Below are positions 9,354-18,191 of a DNA stretch of 64,000 nucleotides, piece by piece (position 1 is the stretch's first letter; every line of letters begins with the position of its first letter). The DNA comes from an uncultured Cellulophaga sp. (GTDB lineage Bacteria; Bacteroidota; Bacteroidia; Flavobacteriales; Flavobacteriaceae), in NCBI GenBank assembly GCA_947496695.1, contig CANMEI010000001.1, positions 372,001 through 436,000 of the forward strand, given 5' to 3'. Both the position numbers and the translations under genes were made by a program. The notes under the pieces are model-generated. The model saw only the letters and a program-made list of their open reading frames with translations, was not told the origin of the DNA and did no database searches.

Positions 9354-9383
9354 AAAAAAGGGAGCAAATTGCTCCCTTTTTTT
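9354..9383. terminator. Bidirectional intrinsic terminator
   Basis: GGGAGCAATTTGCTCCC-type hairpin: GGGAGCAA / TTGCTCCC, preceded by an A run and followed by seven T residues. It separates fbp from the convergent TerB-like gene. Confidence 0.92.
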
Positions 9384-9404
9384 ATGCTTTAAATAAACTC
9401 TAAT

Positions 9405-9827
9405 CTAGTGTTTTAATAAATACAGATAATCTTCAAAATCTATTCCACCACTAAATATTTTAACTGATCGTTCTATTACTTGTTTTGCTTGGTCACTTGA
9501 AAAACCTAAACCTAAGGCATATTTTTTAATTAAAAACATTTCTTCATTATCAATCTCATGATCAGCAAAAATTATTTTGAACAAATCAAATAAACGCTCT
9601 AATCTTTTTTCTGAATTGTTTGGTGGATCAATTGGATATTTATTTTTCTGATCCATCACTTCTGAATATTCTTTATCCGTAATATCTAGTTTTCTAGCAA
9701 AACGATCTAATAACTCTTTTTCTTTAGGATTAACCTCTCCGTCAACAGTTGCTAAAGTTGCTATTGCTGCAAAATGAGCTAAATTTCTACTGTGCTCACC
9801 ACTACTATATAAATCTACAAAAGACAT
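9405..9827 (-). CDS. TerB-like (tellurite resistance/co-chaperone DjlA-type) protein
   Basis: 140-residue, mostly helical soluble protein. The segment LATVDGEVNPKEKELLDRFA (residues about 25-44) has the D-G-x-(I/V)-x-x-x-E pattern of TerB-like domains, and a second acidic turn FADHEIDNEEMFLIKKYA follows near residue 90. TerB domains bind metal and act in stress or envelope complexes; no ter genes lie nearby, so the role here is unknown. CAAATATA at 9847-9854 reads TATATTTG on the minus strand and supplies an exact -7 promoter 20 bp before the ATG. Confidence 0.75.
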   Translation of the reverse strand: MSFVDLYSSGEHSRNLAHFAAIATLATVDGEVNPKEKELLDRFARKLDITDKEYSEVMDQKNKYPIDPPNNSEKRLERLFDLFKIIFADHEIDNEEMFLIKKYALGLGFSSDQAKQVIERSVKIFSGGIDFEDYLYLLKH

Positions 9828-9846
9828 AATTTAATTTTTATGAGGG

Positions 9847-9854
9847 CAAATATA
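9847..9854 (-). promoter_or_regulatory. -7 promoter element of the TerB-like gene
   Basis: TATATTTG on the minus strand, an exact TAnnTTTG match that ends about 20 bp before the ATG at 9827. Confidence 0.55.
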
Positions 9855-9983
9855 ATTTTTTTCGAGTTCATTACTTATCTTAAAATGGAATATTTTAGAA
9901 CTTTAAAATGGAATTTTACAATTTGTAAATAGTTTTTTTACCAATTAAACAATTGGCCTTATTTAAATTACAAAAATCATAAA

Positions 9984-11012
9984 ATGAATAACCCGTTATT
10001 AGAATTTACTGAAAAAGGCATTTATTGTAGTGAGGCAAAAGTTTACTTAGACCCTTGGAAACCTGTTGAAAAGGCTATAATTACTCATGGCCATGCCGAT
10101 CATAGTCGTTGGGGACATAAAAAATATATTACACACCACACCAACGTACCTATAATAAAACATAGACTTGGTGATATAAATGTAAGCGGTGTAAAATGGA
10201 ATGAGACATTTACCATTAACAATGTAAAATTTAGTCTGCACCCTGCAGGGCACATTATCGGATCGTCGCAAGTTAGAGTTGAGCATAAAGGCGAAGTTTG
10301 GGTTTTTACCGGTGATTATAAAACCGAAGATGATGGAATATCAACACCCTACGAGGTTGTAAAATGCGACACTTTTATTACAGAGTGTACATTTGGTTTA
10401 CCTGCATTTAAATGGACACCTCAGCAAGAGGTTATGGACTCAATTAACAATTGGTGGTTAGAAAATCAAGCAGAGGGTAAAACTTCTATTCTTTTCGGAT
10501 ATAGTTTAGGGAAAGCACAGCGATTACTTAAATATTTAAACCCGGAAATTGGAAAGATTTATACTCACGGTGCTATTGAAAAAATGACAGAAGTATTACG
10601 TCCTATCGTCTACTTTCCAGAAACTACACTAATTACACGTGAAACTCAAAAGAAAGAACTTTTGGGGAATATTGTTTTAGCACCACCTAGTACACATGGT
10701 AGCACTTGGATTCGTAAAATGGTACCTTATGTTACGGGATCAGCAAGTGGTTGGATGACTTTTAGAGGTGCAAGAAGAAGGCGTGCCATCGATAAAGGTT
10801 TTGTTTTAAGTGATCATTGTGATTGGACTGGTTTATTAGATAGTATAAAAGCTACCGGTGCTGAAAAAATTATTTGCACACATGGCTATACTGATATTTT
10901 CTCAAGATATTTAAGAGAACAAGGTTATGATGCTAGAACTGAAGAAACACAATATGGCGAAGATGAAACAGCATCAGAAAATGAAGTGGAATTAATTCAA
11001 TCGAAACAATAG
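9984..11012 (+). CDS. Ligase-associated DNA exonuclease (metallo-beta-lactamase/beta-CASP fold)
   Basis: 342 residues. The metal-binding motif THGHADHS (HxHxDH, residues about 33-40) is complete, with later histidines in HPAGHIIGSSQV, TGDYK (aspartate), LSDHCDW and CTHGY. This is the SNM1/CPSF-like exonuclease family, and the version found beside ATP-dependent DNA ligases is annotated as ligase-associated exonuclease. The next gene begins 3 bp downstream, so it opens a four-gene plus-strand operon of exonuclease, ligase, helicase and PdeM endonuclease. The role in DNA end processing is inferred from family and context. Confidence 0.93.
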   Translation: MNNPLLEFTEKGIYCSEAKVYLDPWKPVEKAIITHGHADHSRWGHKKYITHHTNVPIIKHRLGDINVSGVKWNETFTINNVKFSLHPAGHIIGSSQVRVEHKGEVWVFTGDYKTEDDGISTPYEVVKCDTFITECTFGLPAFKWTPQQEVMDSINNWWLENQAEGKTSILFGYSLGKAQRLLKYLNPEIGKIYTHGAIEKMTEVLRPIVYFPETTLITRETQKKELLGNIVLAPPSTHGSTWIRKMVPYVTGSASGWMTFRGARRRRAIDKGFVLSDHCDWTGLLDSIKATGAEKIICTHGYTDIFSRYLREQGYDARTEETQYGEDETASENEVELIQSKQ

Positions 11013-11015
11013 AAA

Positions 11016-12659
11016 ATGAAAAAATTCGCCTCACTTATAAAAACACTAGATAGCACTACAAAAACAAACACGAAAGTTGCAGCATTAGCAGCTTATTTTG
11101 TTGATGCTAGTGACGAAGATAAAGTCTGGACAATTGCAATATTGTCTCACCGAAGACCACCACGACCAGTAAACACAACACTTTTGAGACAATGGGCTTC
11201 TGAATTATCAAAAATACCCATGTGGCTTTTTGAAGAGAGTTACCATATTGTTGGTGATTTAGCGGAAACTATAGCACTCGTTATCCCTTCTGCTGCAAAA
11301 GAAACCGATAAAAGCTTGACTCAATTTTTAGATGAAATGATTCTTTTAAAAAAGAAATCAGAAGAAGATAAAAAAGTATATTTATTCGAAAACTGGGAAT
11401 CACTTGATTATTATGAGCGTTTTGTATTTACAAAGTTAATTACAGGTGGTTTTAGAATTGGTGTGAGTCAAAAATTAATGACCAAAGCTTTGTCAAAAGC
11501 CACAGAAATAAATGAAGATATTCTTGCTTATAAATTAATGGGAAATTGGGATCCAAGTACAATTACTTTTCAAAAATTAATCCTGGAAGAAAATAAGAGT
11601 GATTATTTATCAAAACCATATCCTTTTTATTTAGCCTATGCTATAGAAAATGAAGTTGATGAATTAGGAGACGTAAATGAATGGTCTGCAGAACATAAAT
11701 GGGATGGCATCAGATCGCAATCTATATTCCGTAATGATGAAATTTTTGTTTGGAGCCGTGGTGAAGAACTTGTCACTGATAAATATCCAGAGTTTGAAAC
11801 ATTAATTAGTGTTATACCAAATGGAACTGTAATTGATGCAGAAATTTTGCCTTTCGCTGAAAATACTATCGGAACTTTTAATGATTTGCAATCACGAATT
11901 GGACGAAAAACAGTTACGAAATCGCTTTTGAAGAAAGTACCTGTAATTTTAAAAGCTTATGATTTACTAGAATGGAAAGGTAAAGATATTAGGCAGTTGC
12001 CTTTTGTTGAACGGAGAAAATTACTTGAAAAATTATTCTATCAAGTAACATCTAATAATGAAAGTTTACCATTGCATCTATCTGAAACTATCAGTTTTAA
12101 TAATTGGGCTGAAGTTGCTGTAGAAAGAGAAAAATCAAGAGAGTTACATAGTGAGGGGTTAATGCTTAAACGCAAAAATTCCCCCTATCAAATTGGTCGA
12201 AAAAAAGGCGATTGGTGGAAATGGAAAGTTGACCCATTAACTATTGATGCGGTTTTAACGTATGCAATGCGAGGACATGGTAGAAGAAGCAATTTATTTA
12301 CTGATTATACTTTTGCTTTATGGAGCGAAAACGAAGATGGAGAAAAAGAATTGGTAACTTTTGCAAAAGCATATTCCGGATTAACAGATGCTGAGTTTAG
12401 AAAAGTTGATGCTTGGATCAAGAAAAATACAATAGAACGTTATGGTCCTGTACGGAGTGTAACACCAGAGCATGTGTTTGAAATTGCTTTCGAAGGTATT
12501 GCATTATCCAAAAGACACAAAAGTGGTATTGCTACTAGATTTCCTAGAATTTTACGCTGGCGAAAAGACAAAAAAATTGATGAAGCCAACACCTTAGCTG
12601 ATCTAAAAGCATTAATACCTGACAAAAGAAAAGTAGTTAATGAAAATTTGAAACCATAA
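11016..12659 (+). CDS. ATP-dependent DNA ligase
   Basis: 547 residues. An N-terminal DNA-binding region is followed by the nucleotidyltransferase core with motif I EHKWDGIRSQ, where the adenylated lysine is K228. Also visible are WSRGEELVTDKYPEFE (motif III region), VIDAEILPF, HSEGLMLKRKNSPY (motif IV) and WWKWKVDP (motif V), then an OB-fold C-terminus with ATRFPRILRWRKDK. Bacteria seal replication nicks with NAD-dependent LigA, so this enzyme probably serves repair with its neighbours. It starts 3 bp after the exonuclease stop and ends 7 bp before the helicase start. Confidence 0.95.
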   Translation: MKKFASLIKTLDSTTKTNTKVAALAAYFVDASDEDKVWTIAILSHRRPPRPVNTTLLRQWASELSKIPMWLFEESYHIVGDLAETIALVIPSAAKETDKSLTQFLDEMILLKKKSEEDKKVYLFENWESLDYYERFVFTKLITGGFRIGVSQKLMTKALSKATEINEDILAYKLMGNWDPSTITFQKLILEENKSDYLSKPYPFYLAYAIENEVDELGDVNEWSAEHKWDGIRSQSIFRNDEIFVWSRGEELVTDKYPEFETLISVIPNGTVIDAEILPFAENTIGTFNDLQSRIGRKTVTKSLLKKVPVILKAYDLLEWKGKDIRQLPFVERRKLLEKLFYQVTSNNESLPLHLSETISFNNWAEVAVEREKSRELHSEGLMLKRKNSPYQIGRKKGDWWKWKVDPLTIDAVLTYAMRGHGRRSNLFTDYTFALWSENEDGEKELVTFAKAYSGLTDAEFRKVDAWIKKNTIERYGPVRSVTPEHVFEIAFEGIALSKRHKSGIATRFPRILRWRKDKKIDEANTLADLKALIPDKRKVVNENLKP

Positions 12660-12666
12660 GTTCTTT

Positions 12667-15144
12667 ATGAATAGAGAAGAATTATATGCCATTGCTGAAA
12701 ATTGGTTTCAGGAAAATAGTTGGAAACCTTTTAAATTTCAAAAAGATACTTGGAAAGCCTTTTTACAGGGTAAAAACGGATTGTTAAATGCACCAACAGG
12801 TAGCGGAAAAACATATGCACTTTGGTTTCCTATTATCTTAAATTACATTAAATCGAATCCGGAATATCAAACAAAACATAAAAAAGGACTTAAAGCAATA
12901 TGGATTACTCCTTTACGTGCACTATCTGACGAAATACGACAATCGGCAGAACGGGTTTCAAAAGATTTAGGAACACAAATGACTGTAGGTATACGCACCG
13001 GAGATACCTCAACAAAAGAAAGAGCTTCTCAGAAAGAGAACATGCCCGATCTATTAATTACAACCCCCGAAAGCTTGCAGTTATTACTTGCAACGAAAGG
13101 GTATGCTAAAATTTTTAAAGATTGTACCGCAGTTGTTGTAGATGAGTGGCACGAACTTTTAGGCACAAAAAGAGGCGTGCAAATGGAATTGGCTTTATCT
13201 CGCCTTAAATCCACTTCAAAAAAATTACGCATTTGGGGAATTTCAGCAACTATAGGTAATTTAGATCAAGCTCGTGAAGTGTTATTGGGTACAGAATCTA
13301 CAGCCTTAGAAAATTCTGTTTTAATTAAAGCTAAACTGAATAAAAAGATTACTGTAAAAAGTGTTATTCCTAAAAAAATGGAAACTTTTCCGTGGCGCGG
13401 TCATTTAGGATTGCACCTTTTAGAAGCTATTGTGCCAATAATTAATAACAGCAAAACCACTTTACTTTTTACTAATACTAGAAGCCAATGTGAAATTTGG
13501 TTTCAAAAAATATTAGAAAAACATCCGGAATATGCAGGTAATATTGCCATGCATCATGGTAGTATAAATAAAGAAACACGTTTGTGGGTTGAACAAGCGA
13601 TAAGAAACGCAAGTTTAAAAGCTGTAGTTTGTACTTCTAGTTTAGATTTGGGTGTTGATTTTGCTCCAGTAGAAACCGTAATACAAATTGGAGGACCCAA
13701 AGGTGTCGCGCGTTTTTTACAGCGAGCTGGCCGTAGTGGTCATCGCCCAGGCAAAGAAAGTGTCATCTACTTTTTACCCACACATGCTATAGAACTTATT
13801 GAAGCTTCTGCACTACAACAAGCTGTAAAACATACCGTGGTTGAAGATCGAATTCCGTATTTAAATAGTTATGATGTATTGCTACAATATCTAACAACAC
13901 TAGCTATCTCTGATGGTTTTTACCCTGAAGCTATTTATAATGAAGTGGTTAAAACATTTTGTTACCAAGCATTAACAAAAGAAGAGTGGCAATGGCTATT
14001 AAACTTTGTAGTTATGGGTAGCCAAAGTCTACAAACTTATGATGAATACAAAAAGGTGGAAATTGAAGCTGATGGAAAATTTAAAGTGAACAATAAAGGA
14101 ATTGCAATGCGACATCGATTTCAAATTGGGACAATTGTTGGTGATGCAAACTTGACCGTTAAATATCAAAAAGGAGGTTATATTGGCTCTGTTGAAGAGT
14201 TTTTTGTTTCAAAATTATCTCCTGGTGACATTTTTACTTTCGCAGGTAGAAATTTAGAATTCATACGAATAAAAGACATGCAGGTACATGTTAGAAATTC
14301 TAGTAAAAAAACAAACAAAGTGCCAAGTTGGATGGGTGGTAGATTAACCTTTTCAGCACAAATGTCAGACTTACTTCGTGAGGAATTATATAAGGTGGCC
14401 TCCCCCAACCCCTCCAAAGAAGGGGAGTTAAGTATTGAACTCAAATCTTTAAAGCACATTTTTGAAAGACAACGTAAAGAAAGTATTGTACCTAAACCCA
14501 ACGAATTCTTAATTGAAACTTTTAAAACTCGTGATGGATATCACCACATATTTTATCCTTTTGAAGGAAGGTTTGTACATGAAGCTATGGGAAGTTTATT
14601 AGGATATCGCATCAGTTTGCTATCCCCTATCACCTTTTCATTAGCTTTTAATGATTACGGATTTGAATTATTGTCAGATCAAAAAATTGATATGCAACAA
14701 GTATTAGACAATAACTTGTTTTCAACAGATTACATGCTCAGCGACTTACAAAAAAGTTTGAATGCTACTGAAATGGCTCGAAGAAAATTTAGAGACATTG
14801 CTATAATTAGTGGTTTAGTTTTTACGGGTTATCCTAATAAAAATATCAAAATGAAACATTTGCAAAGTAACTCGCAATTACTTTTTGATGTATTTAGAGA
14901 CTACGAGCATGATAACTTGCTATTTAAACAAGCATTTACTGAAACCTTTGAGCATCAATTAGAAGAAGGGCGTTTAAGATTAGCTTTAGAACGTATCGCC
15001 GAACAAGAAATAATTTGGAAAGCTTGTGAAAAACCAACTCCCTTTTCATTCCCCATCATTACAGATAGGTTACGAGAAAAACTATCTAGCGAAAAACTAG
15101 CCAATAGAATAAAACGAATGACTGTGATACTTATGAAAAAATAA
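12667..15144 (+). CDS. Ligase-associated DEXH-box DNA helicase (Lhr-like)
   Basis: 825 residues. Superfamily 2 motifs in order: NAPTGSGKT (Walker A, about residue 38), TPLRALSDEI, TTPESLQ, VVVDEWHELLG (DExH), WGISATIGNL, TSSLDLGVDF and QRAGRSGHRPG (motif VI). An Lhr-type winged-helix and C-terminal core follow. It is the third gene of the ligase-associated operon and acts with the exonuclease, ligase and PdeM in DNA damage response. Oddity: at codons for A-S-P-N-P-S-K-E-G-E-L (14398-14430) the gene turns sharply GC-rich and palindromic. This looks like a small repeat element inserted in frame in the linker before the C-terminal domain. Confidence 0.94.
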   Translation: MNREELYAIAENWFQENSWKPFKFQKDTWKAFLQGKNGLLNAPTGSGKTYALWFPIILNYIKSNPEYQTKHKKGLKAIWITPLRALSDEIRQSAERVSKDLGTQMTVGIRTGDTSTKERASQKENMPDLLITTPESLQLLLATKGYAKIFKDCTAVVVDEWHELLGTKRGVQMELALSRLKSTSKKLRIWGISATIGNLDQAREVLLGTESTALENSVLIKAKLNKKITVKSVIPKKMETFPWRGHLGLHLLEAIVPIINNSKTTLLFTNTRSQCEIWFQKILEKHPEYAGNIAMHHGSINKETRLWVEQAIRNASLKAVVCTSSLDLGVDFAPVETVIQIGGPKGVARFLQRAGRSGHRPGKESVIYFLPTHAIELIEASALQQAVKHTVVEDRIPYLNSYDVLLQYLTTLAISDGFYPEAIYNEVVKTFCYQALTKEEWQWLLNFVVMGSQSLQTYDEYKKVEIEADGKFKVNNKGIAMRHRFQIGTIVGDANLTVKYQKGGYIGSVEEFFVSKLSPGDIFTFAGRNLEFIRIKDMQVHVRNSSKKTNKVPSWMGGRLTFSAQMSDLLREELYKVASPNPSKEGELSIELKSLKHIFERQRKESIVPKPNEFLIETFKTRDGYHHIFYPFEGRFVHEAMGSLLGYRISLLSPITFSLAFNDYGFELLSDQKIDMQQVLDNNLFSTDYMLSDLQKSLNATEMARRKFRDIAIISGLVFTGYPNKNIKMKHLQSNSQLLFDVFRDYEHDNLLFKQAFTETFEHQLEEGRLRLALERIAEQEIIWKACEKPTPFSFPIITDRLREKLSSEKLANRIKRMTVILMKK
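14398..14430 (+). repeat. GC-rich palindromic repeat element inserted in frame in the helicase gene
   Basis: A 33-bp stretch of mostly C then G inside otherwise AT-rich codons. CTCCCC at 14400-14405 pairs with GGGGAG at 14422-14427, and an inner CCCCT can pair with AGGGG. It is translated as ASPNPSKEGEL. No second full copy is seen in the window; a weak partial match (ACCCTCCAAA) lies at 2737-2746. Confidence 0.6.
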
Positions 15145-15162
15145 TTACGCTTACCTTTTTTG

Positions 15163-15170
15163 TATTTTTG
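15163..15170 (+). promoter_or_regulatory. -7 promoter element just before pdeM
   Basis: TATTTTTG matches TAnnTTTG exactly and ends 7 bp before the ATG at 15178. If used, the transcript would be almost leaderless, which favours the ATG at 15178 over the in-frame ATG at 15160. Confidence 0.45.
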
Positions 15171-15177
15171 TGGTCGA

Positions 15178-15822
15178 ATGACAGAAGTAATTTCAATACA
15201 GAACAACACCTTTATAATGCATAATTCTGGAGCACTATTCTGGGAAAAAAAGTCTATGTTGATTATTAGTGATGTTCACCTAGGTAAAGTTTCACACTTT
15301 CGAAAATTCGGGTCGGCAGTACCGCAAAATGCTATTCATAAAAATTTTGAATTATTAACGAGTATTGTAACCCAGTTTAATCCAGGTCACATTTGTTTTT
15401 TAGGCGATTTATTTCATTCTTCTATTAATAGTGAATGGATATTGTTTGAGCAATGGGTTACCTCAATTAAATCGCAAATTATATTAGTAGTTGGCAATCA
15501 CGATATTATTTCACCTAAAAAATATGAAGCTTTAAATATAAAATTGGCTTTAGAACTACTTATTGACAAATTTCTATTAACTCATCACCCAGAAGAACGT
15601 GAAGGTTTTTATAATTTCTCAGGACACATACATCCTGCAATAAAATTAAAAGGGCTTGGAAAACAAGCTTTAAAATTGCCTTGCTTTTATATTGGAGTAC
15701 AACAAATGATTTTACCTGCATTTGGTATATTTACAGGAACTTACACTTTAAAACCAACCCTAAAGCACAAAGTTTTTATTATTTCAAAAGATGAAATTTT
15801 TAAAGTAGATATAATATCATAA
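15178..15822 (+). CDS. pdeM: Ligase-associated endonuclease PdeM (calcineurin-like phosphoesterase)
   Basis: 214 residues. All metallophosphatase motifs are present: ISDVHLGK, FLGDLFHS, VVGNHD, LTHHPEE and SGHIHP. PdeM is the standard fourth partner of the bacterial ligase-associated exonuclease/ligase/helicase set and is a DNA endonuclease. An in-frame ATG at 15160 would add six residues, but it precedes a promoter-like TATTTTTG, so I take MTEVISIQNN at 15178. The gene follows the helicase by 33 bp and may be co-transcribed or use its own promoter. Confidence 0.9.
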   Translation: MTEVISIQNNTFIMHNSGALFWEKKSMLIISDVHLGKVSHFRKFGSAVPQNAIHKNFELLTSIVTQFNPGHICFLGDLFHSSINSEWILFEQWVTSIKSQIILVVGNHDIISPKKYEALNIKLALELLIDKFLLTHHPEEREGFYNFSGHIHPAIKLKGLGKQALKLPCFYIGVQQMILPAFGIFTGTYTLKPTLKHKVFIISKDEIFKVDIIS

Positions 15823-15888
15823 TTATCTAAGTCTTTTTTTATTTCGATACCATTAAAAAAATTAGTTCAAAGCAATTAATTTCAAACT

Positions 15889-16686
15889 ATGAAAAAGAAA
15901 CTAGCAATTTTAAATTCGGCTTCGGTTTTATTTGTAATCTTTATTAATTACATATCACAAATCGTAAAATTTAATAACACTACAATTGGCGAATTAAGTA
16001 ATACCTACGAGAATCTTTTTACTCCTGCAGGTTATGCATTTGCTATTTGGGGACCTATTTTTTTGGCACTAATAGCATATGCCATGTTTCAAGTAAAACG
16101 AGCTTTCTTTAGTGATAAAAAGTCTGACTTTATTATACAAACTGGTTATTGGTTTGCGCTGGCAAACTTTTTGAATGGATTTTGGGTACTTGCTTTTGTA
16201 TATGAATACACAGGTTTATCGGTTCTCATTATGCTTGGAATATTATTTTCATTAATTAAAATAATAATTAATACCAATATGGAACGTTGGGATGCACCCA
16301 TTGAAGTGATCACCTTAGTTTGGTGGCCTATTTGCGTTTACAGTGGATGGATTTCCGTGGCAACTATTGCAAATATAGCGGCCTTTTTGGTGAAAATAAA
16401 TTGGCATGGCTGGTTTTTTACTGAAGAAATTTGGACAATAATTATGATTATTACAGCTACAATAATCAACTTATTAATTACCTATAAAAGAAATATGCGT
16501 GAATTTGGCTTAGTAGGTATTTGGGCACTTGTTGGCATTTATGTGCGACATAAAGACTTTTATGAAAACATAGCTTATGCCGCATTAATAAGCGCAATCA
16601 TAATATTTATCGCAACAATAACTCATTCATATATTAATAGAAAAACAAGTCCGGCTATAAAATTGAAAGAAAGGTTAAACAACTGA
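15889..16686 (+). CDS. TspO/MBR-like tryptophan-rich membrane protein
   Basis: 265 residues with about seven hydrophobic helices. The segment FTPAGYAFAIWGPIFLALIA (residues about 44-63) has the F-x-P-x-x-x-F-x-I-W-x-P pattern of TspO-related tryptophan-rich sensory proteins. Many further tryptophans lie in the helices (ITLVWWPICVYSGWISV). TspO proper is about 160 residues with five helices, so this is the longer bacterial subfamily. Ligand and role are unknown; tetrapyrrole binding is the family expectation for TspO itself. It sits 66 bp after pdeM with no obvious link to repair. Confidence 0.72.
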   Translation: MKKKLAILNSASVLFVIFINYISQIVKFNNTTIGELSNTYENLFTPAGYAFAIWGPIFLALIAYAMFQVKRAFFSDKKSDFIIQTGYWFALANFLNGFWVLAFVYEYTGLSVLIMLGILFSLIKIIINTNMERWDAPIEVITLVWWPICVYSGWISVATIANIAAFLVKINWHGWFFTEEIWTIIMIITATIINLLITYKRNMREFGLVGIWALVGIYVRHKDFYENIAYAALISAIIIFIATITHSYINRKTSPAIKLKERLNN

Positions 16687-16719
16687 AAATAAATATTTAA
16701 ACGTTTATATTTTTAATAA

Positions 16720-18069
16720 TTAAAGCATTCTATTTAAATCATAACCCCAAGACGGATACGTAAATACTACATTTTTAACAGCATCAATAGTCATCTTATT
16801 ACGAATAGCCATTGAAAATAAATTAATTGTTTCTCCTGCGTGTGGTCCTACAATATGCGCACCAACAATTACATTTGTACGCTCATTTATAAGTATTTTA
16901 TAAGCATAAACAGGTGCATTAATTCTTCTAGCATTAAACCAATTTTCTGCTAAATTTTGTTTTACTATTATATTTTTAAACCTATTTTTTGCTTCTTCTT
17001 CACTATAACCTACAGAAGCAATATTTGGTAAAGTATATACTACTGATGGTATTACGGGAGTATTAATTTTTTCTTTATTTCCTTTAAGAATGTTTGCAAT
17101 AACTATATTAGCTTCAGGTCCGGTCATAGAAGTTAATGGTAAACCATGATCAGAAACATCACCACAAGCATACACTCCGTTATTTGTTGTATTTTGTAAA
17201 TAATCATTCACTGCAATACCTTTTTCACCTAATGTAACATTTCCTTTTTCAATATCTAAACCATTAATATTTGGTACTCGACCTGCAGTATTAAATACCA
17301 TTTTAGTTTTCAAATGTTTTTCTACTCCATTTTCTAAATAGTTTACTTTATATTTTTTCTTTCCTTTTTCTACACTATTTACCTTAGCATCTAAAATAAA
17401 TTTTATTCCTAATTCTTTAGAATACTCTGTTAGTTTAGCAACCAAATCTGGATCAAAACCATTAAGTGGTTGTTTATGAGAATGAATAACGGTGACTTTT
17501 ACACCACACCTTACTGCTATCTGCGCAAATTCCATTCCAATATAACCACCGCCAACAAAAACCATAGATTTAGGAAGCTTCATTAAACTTAAAAAATTGT
17601 CACTCGTTTTCATGAATTTAGCTCCTTCAATTGGCAATTCAATAGGTCTTAAACCTGTAGCAATAACAATTTTAGAGGCTTCAATAATTTCATCACCAAC
17701 ACTTAAAGTATTTTCATCAATAAAAGTAGCTTCACCATCGTATGTAGTAATTCCGGCATTATGCAAACTTTCTATTGAACCGCTAGGTATTGGTTTTGTA
17801 AATGACTTTTTAAATTTTTGCATTTGCTTCCAAGAAAGCTCAGGAATGTTTAAAACCCCTTTTCCTTTCATATCAGTTGCTAATTCTAAAACTTCGGTTG
17901 AAGCTAATAGTGCTTTTTTTGGATCACAGCCTCTTAAAGGACATGTACCACCATATTCTCGTTTTTCTGTAATTGCTACTTTTAGTCCTTCATTTGCGCA
18001 TAAGTTTGCTACTGCTTGCCCTGCACTACCTCCACCGATAACAAAAACGTCGTATTTTTTATTTGCCAT
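16720..18069 (-). CDS. FAD-dependent pyridine nucleotide-disulfide oxidoreductase
   Basis: 449 residues, class I flavin disulfide reductase (lipoamide dehydrogenase, glutathione and mercuric reductase group). The FAD motif VIGGGSAGQAVANLC is at residue 10, the redox-active pair GGTCPLRGCDPKK has cysteines four residues apart, the NAD(P) motif is FVGGGYIGMEFAQIA, and the FAD motif VYACGDVSDHGLP is present. The C-terminal dimerisation domain ends VVFTYPSWGYDLNRML. The usual His-Pro-Thr-x-x-Glu acid-base pair at the C-terminus is absent, so it is probably not a lipoamide dehydrogenase. It is a single gene, divergent from mfd. The substrate is unknown. Confidence 0.85.
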   Translation of the reverse strand: MANKKYDVFVIGGGSAGQAVANLCANEGLKVAITEKREYGGTCPLRGCDPKKALLASTEVLELATDMKGKGVLNIPELSWKQMQKFKKSFTKPIPSGSIESLHNAGITTYDGEATFIDENTLSVGDEIIEASKIVIATGLRPIELPIEGAKFMKTSDNFLSLMKLPKSMVFVGGGYIGMEFAQIAVRCGVKVTVIHSHKQPLNGFDPDLVAKLTEYSKELGIKFILDAKVNSVEKGKKKYKVNYLENGVEKHLKTKMVFNTAGRVPNINGLDIEKGNVTLGEKGIAVNDYLQNTTNNGVYACGDVSDHGLPLTSMTGPEANIVIANILKGNKEKINTPVIPSVVYTLPNIASVGYSEEEAKNRFKNIIVKQNLAENWFNARRINAPVYAYKILINERTNVIVGAHIVGPHAGETINLFSMAIRNKMTIDAVKNVVFTYPSWGYDLNRML

Positions 18070-18168
18070 TGCCTAATCTTTTTTATAATTCTCAATTTCT
18101 AGATTTTATAAGACAATAATTGATTCATATTGATTAAAAATGAACGCAAAGCATTTAAGTTCTATGAT

Positions 18169-18176
18169 TATATTTG
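18169..18176 (+). promoter_or_regulatory. -7 promoter element of mfd
   Basis: TATATTTG, an exact TAnnTTTG match. It overlaps the TTG codon at 18174, which would be the most upstream start, so translation must begin further on. The TTG at 18192 is the next good start. Confidence 0.6.
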
Positions 18177-18191
18177 TACAAAAGTTTAAAG

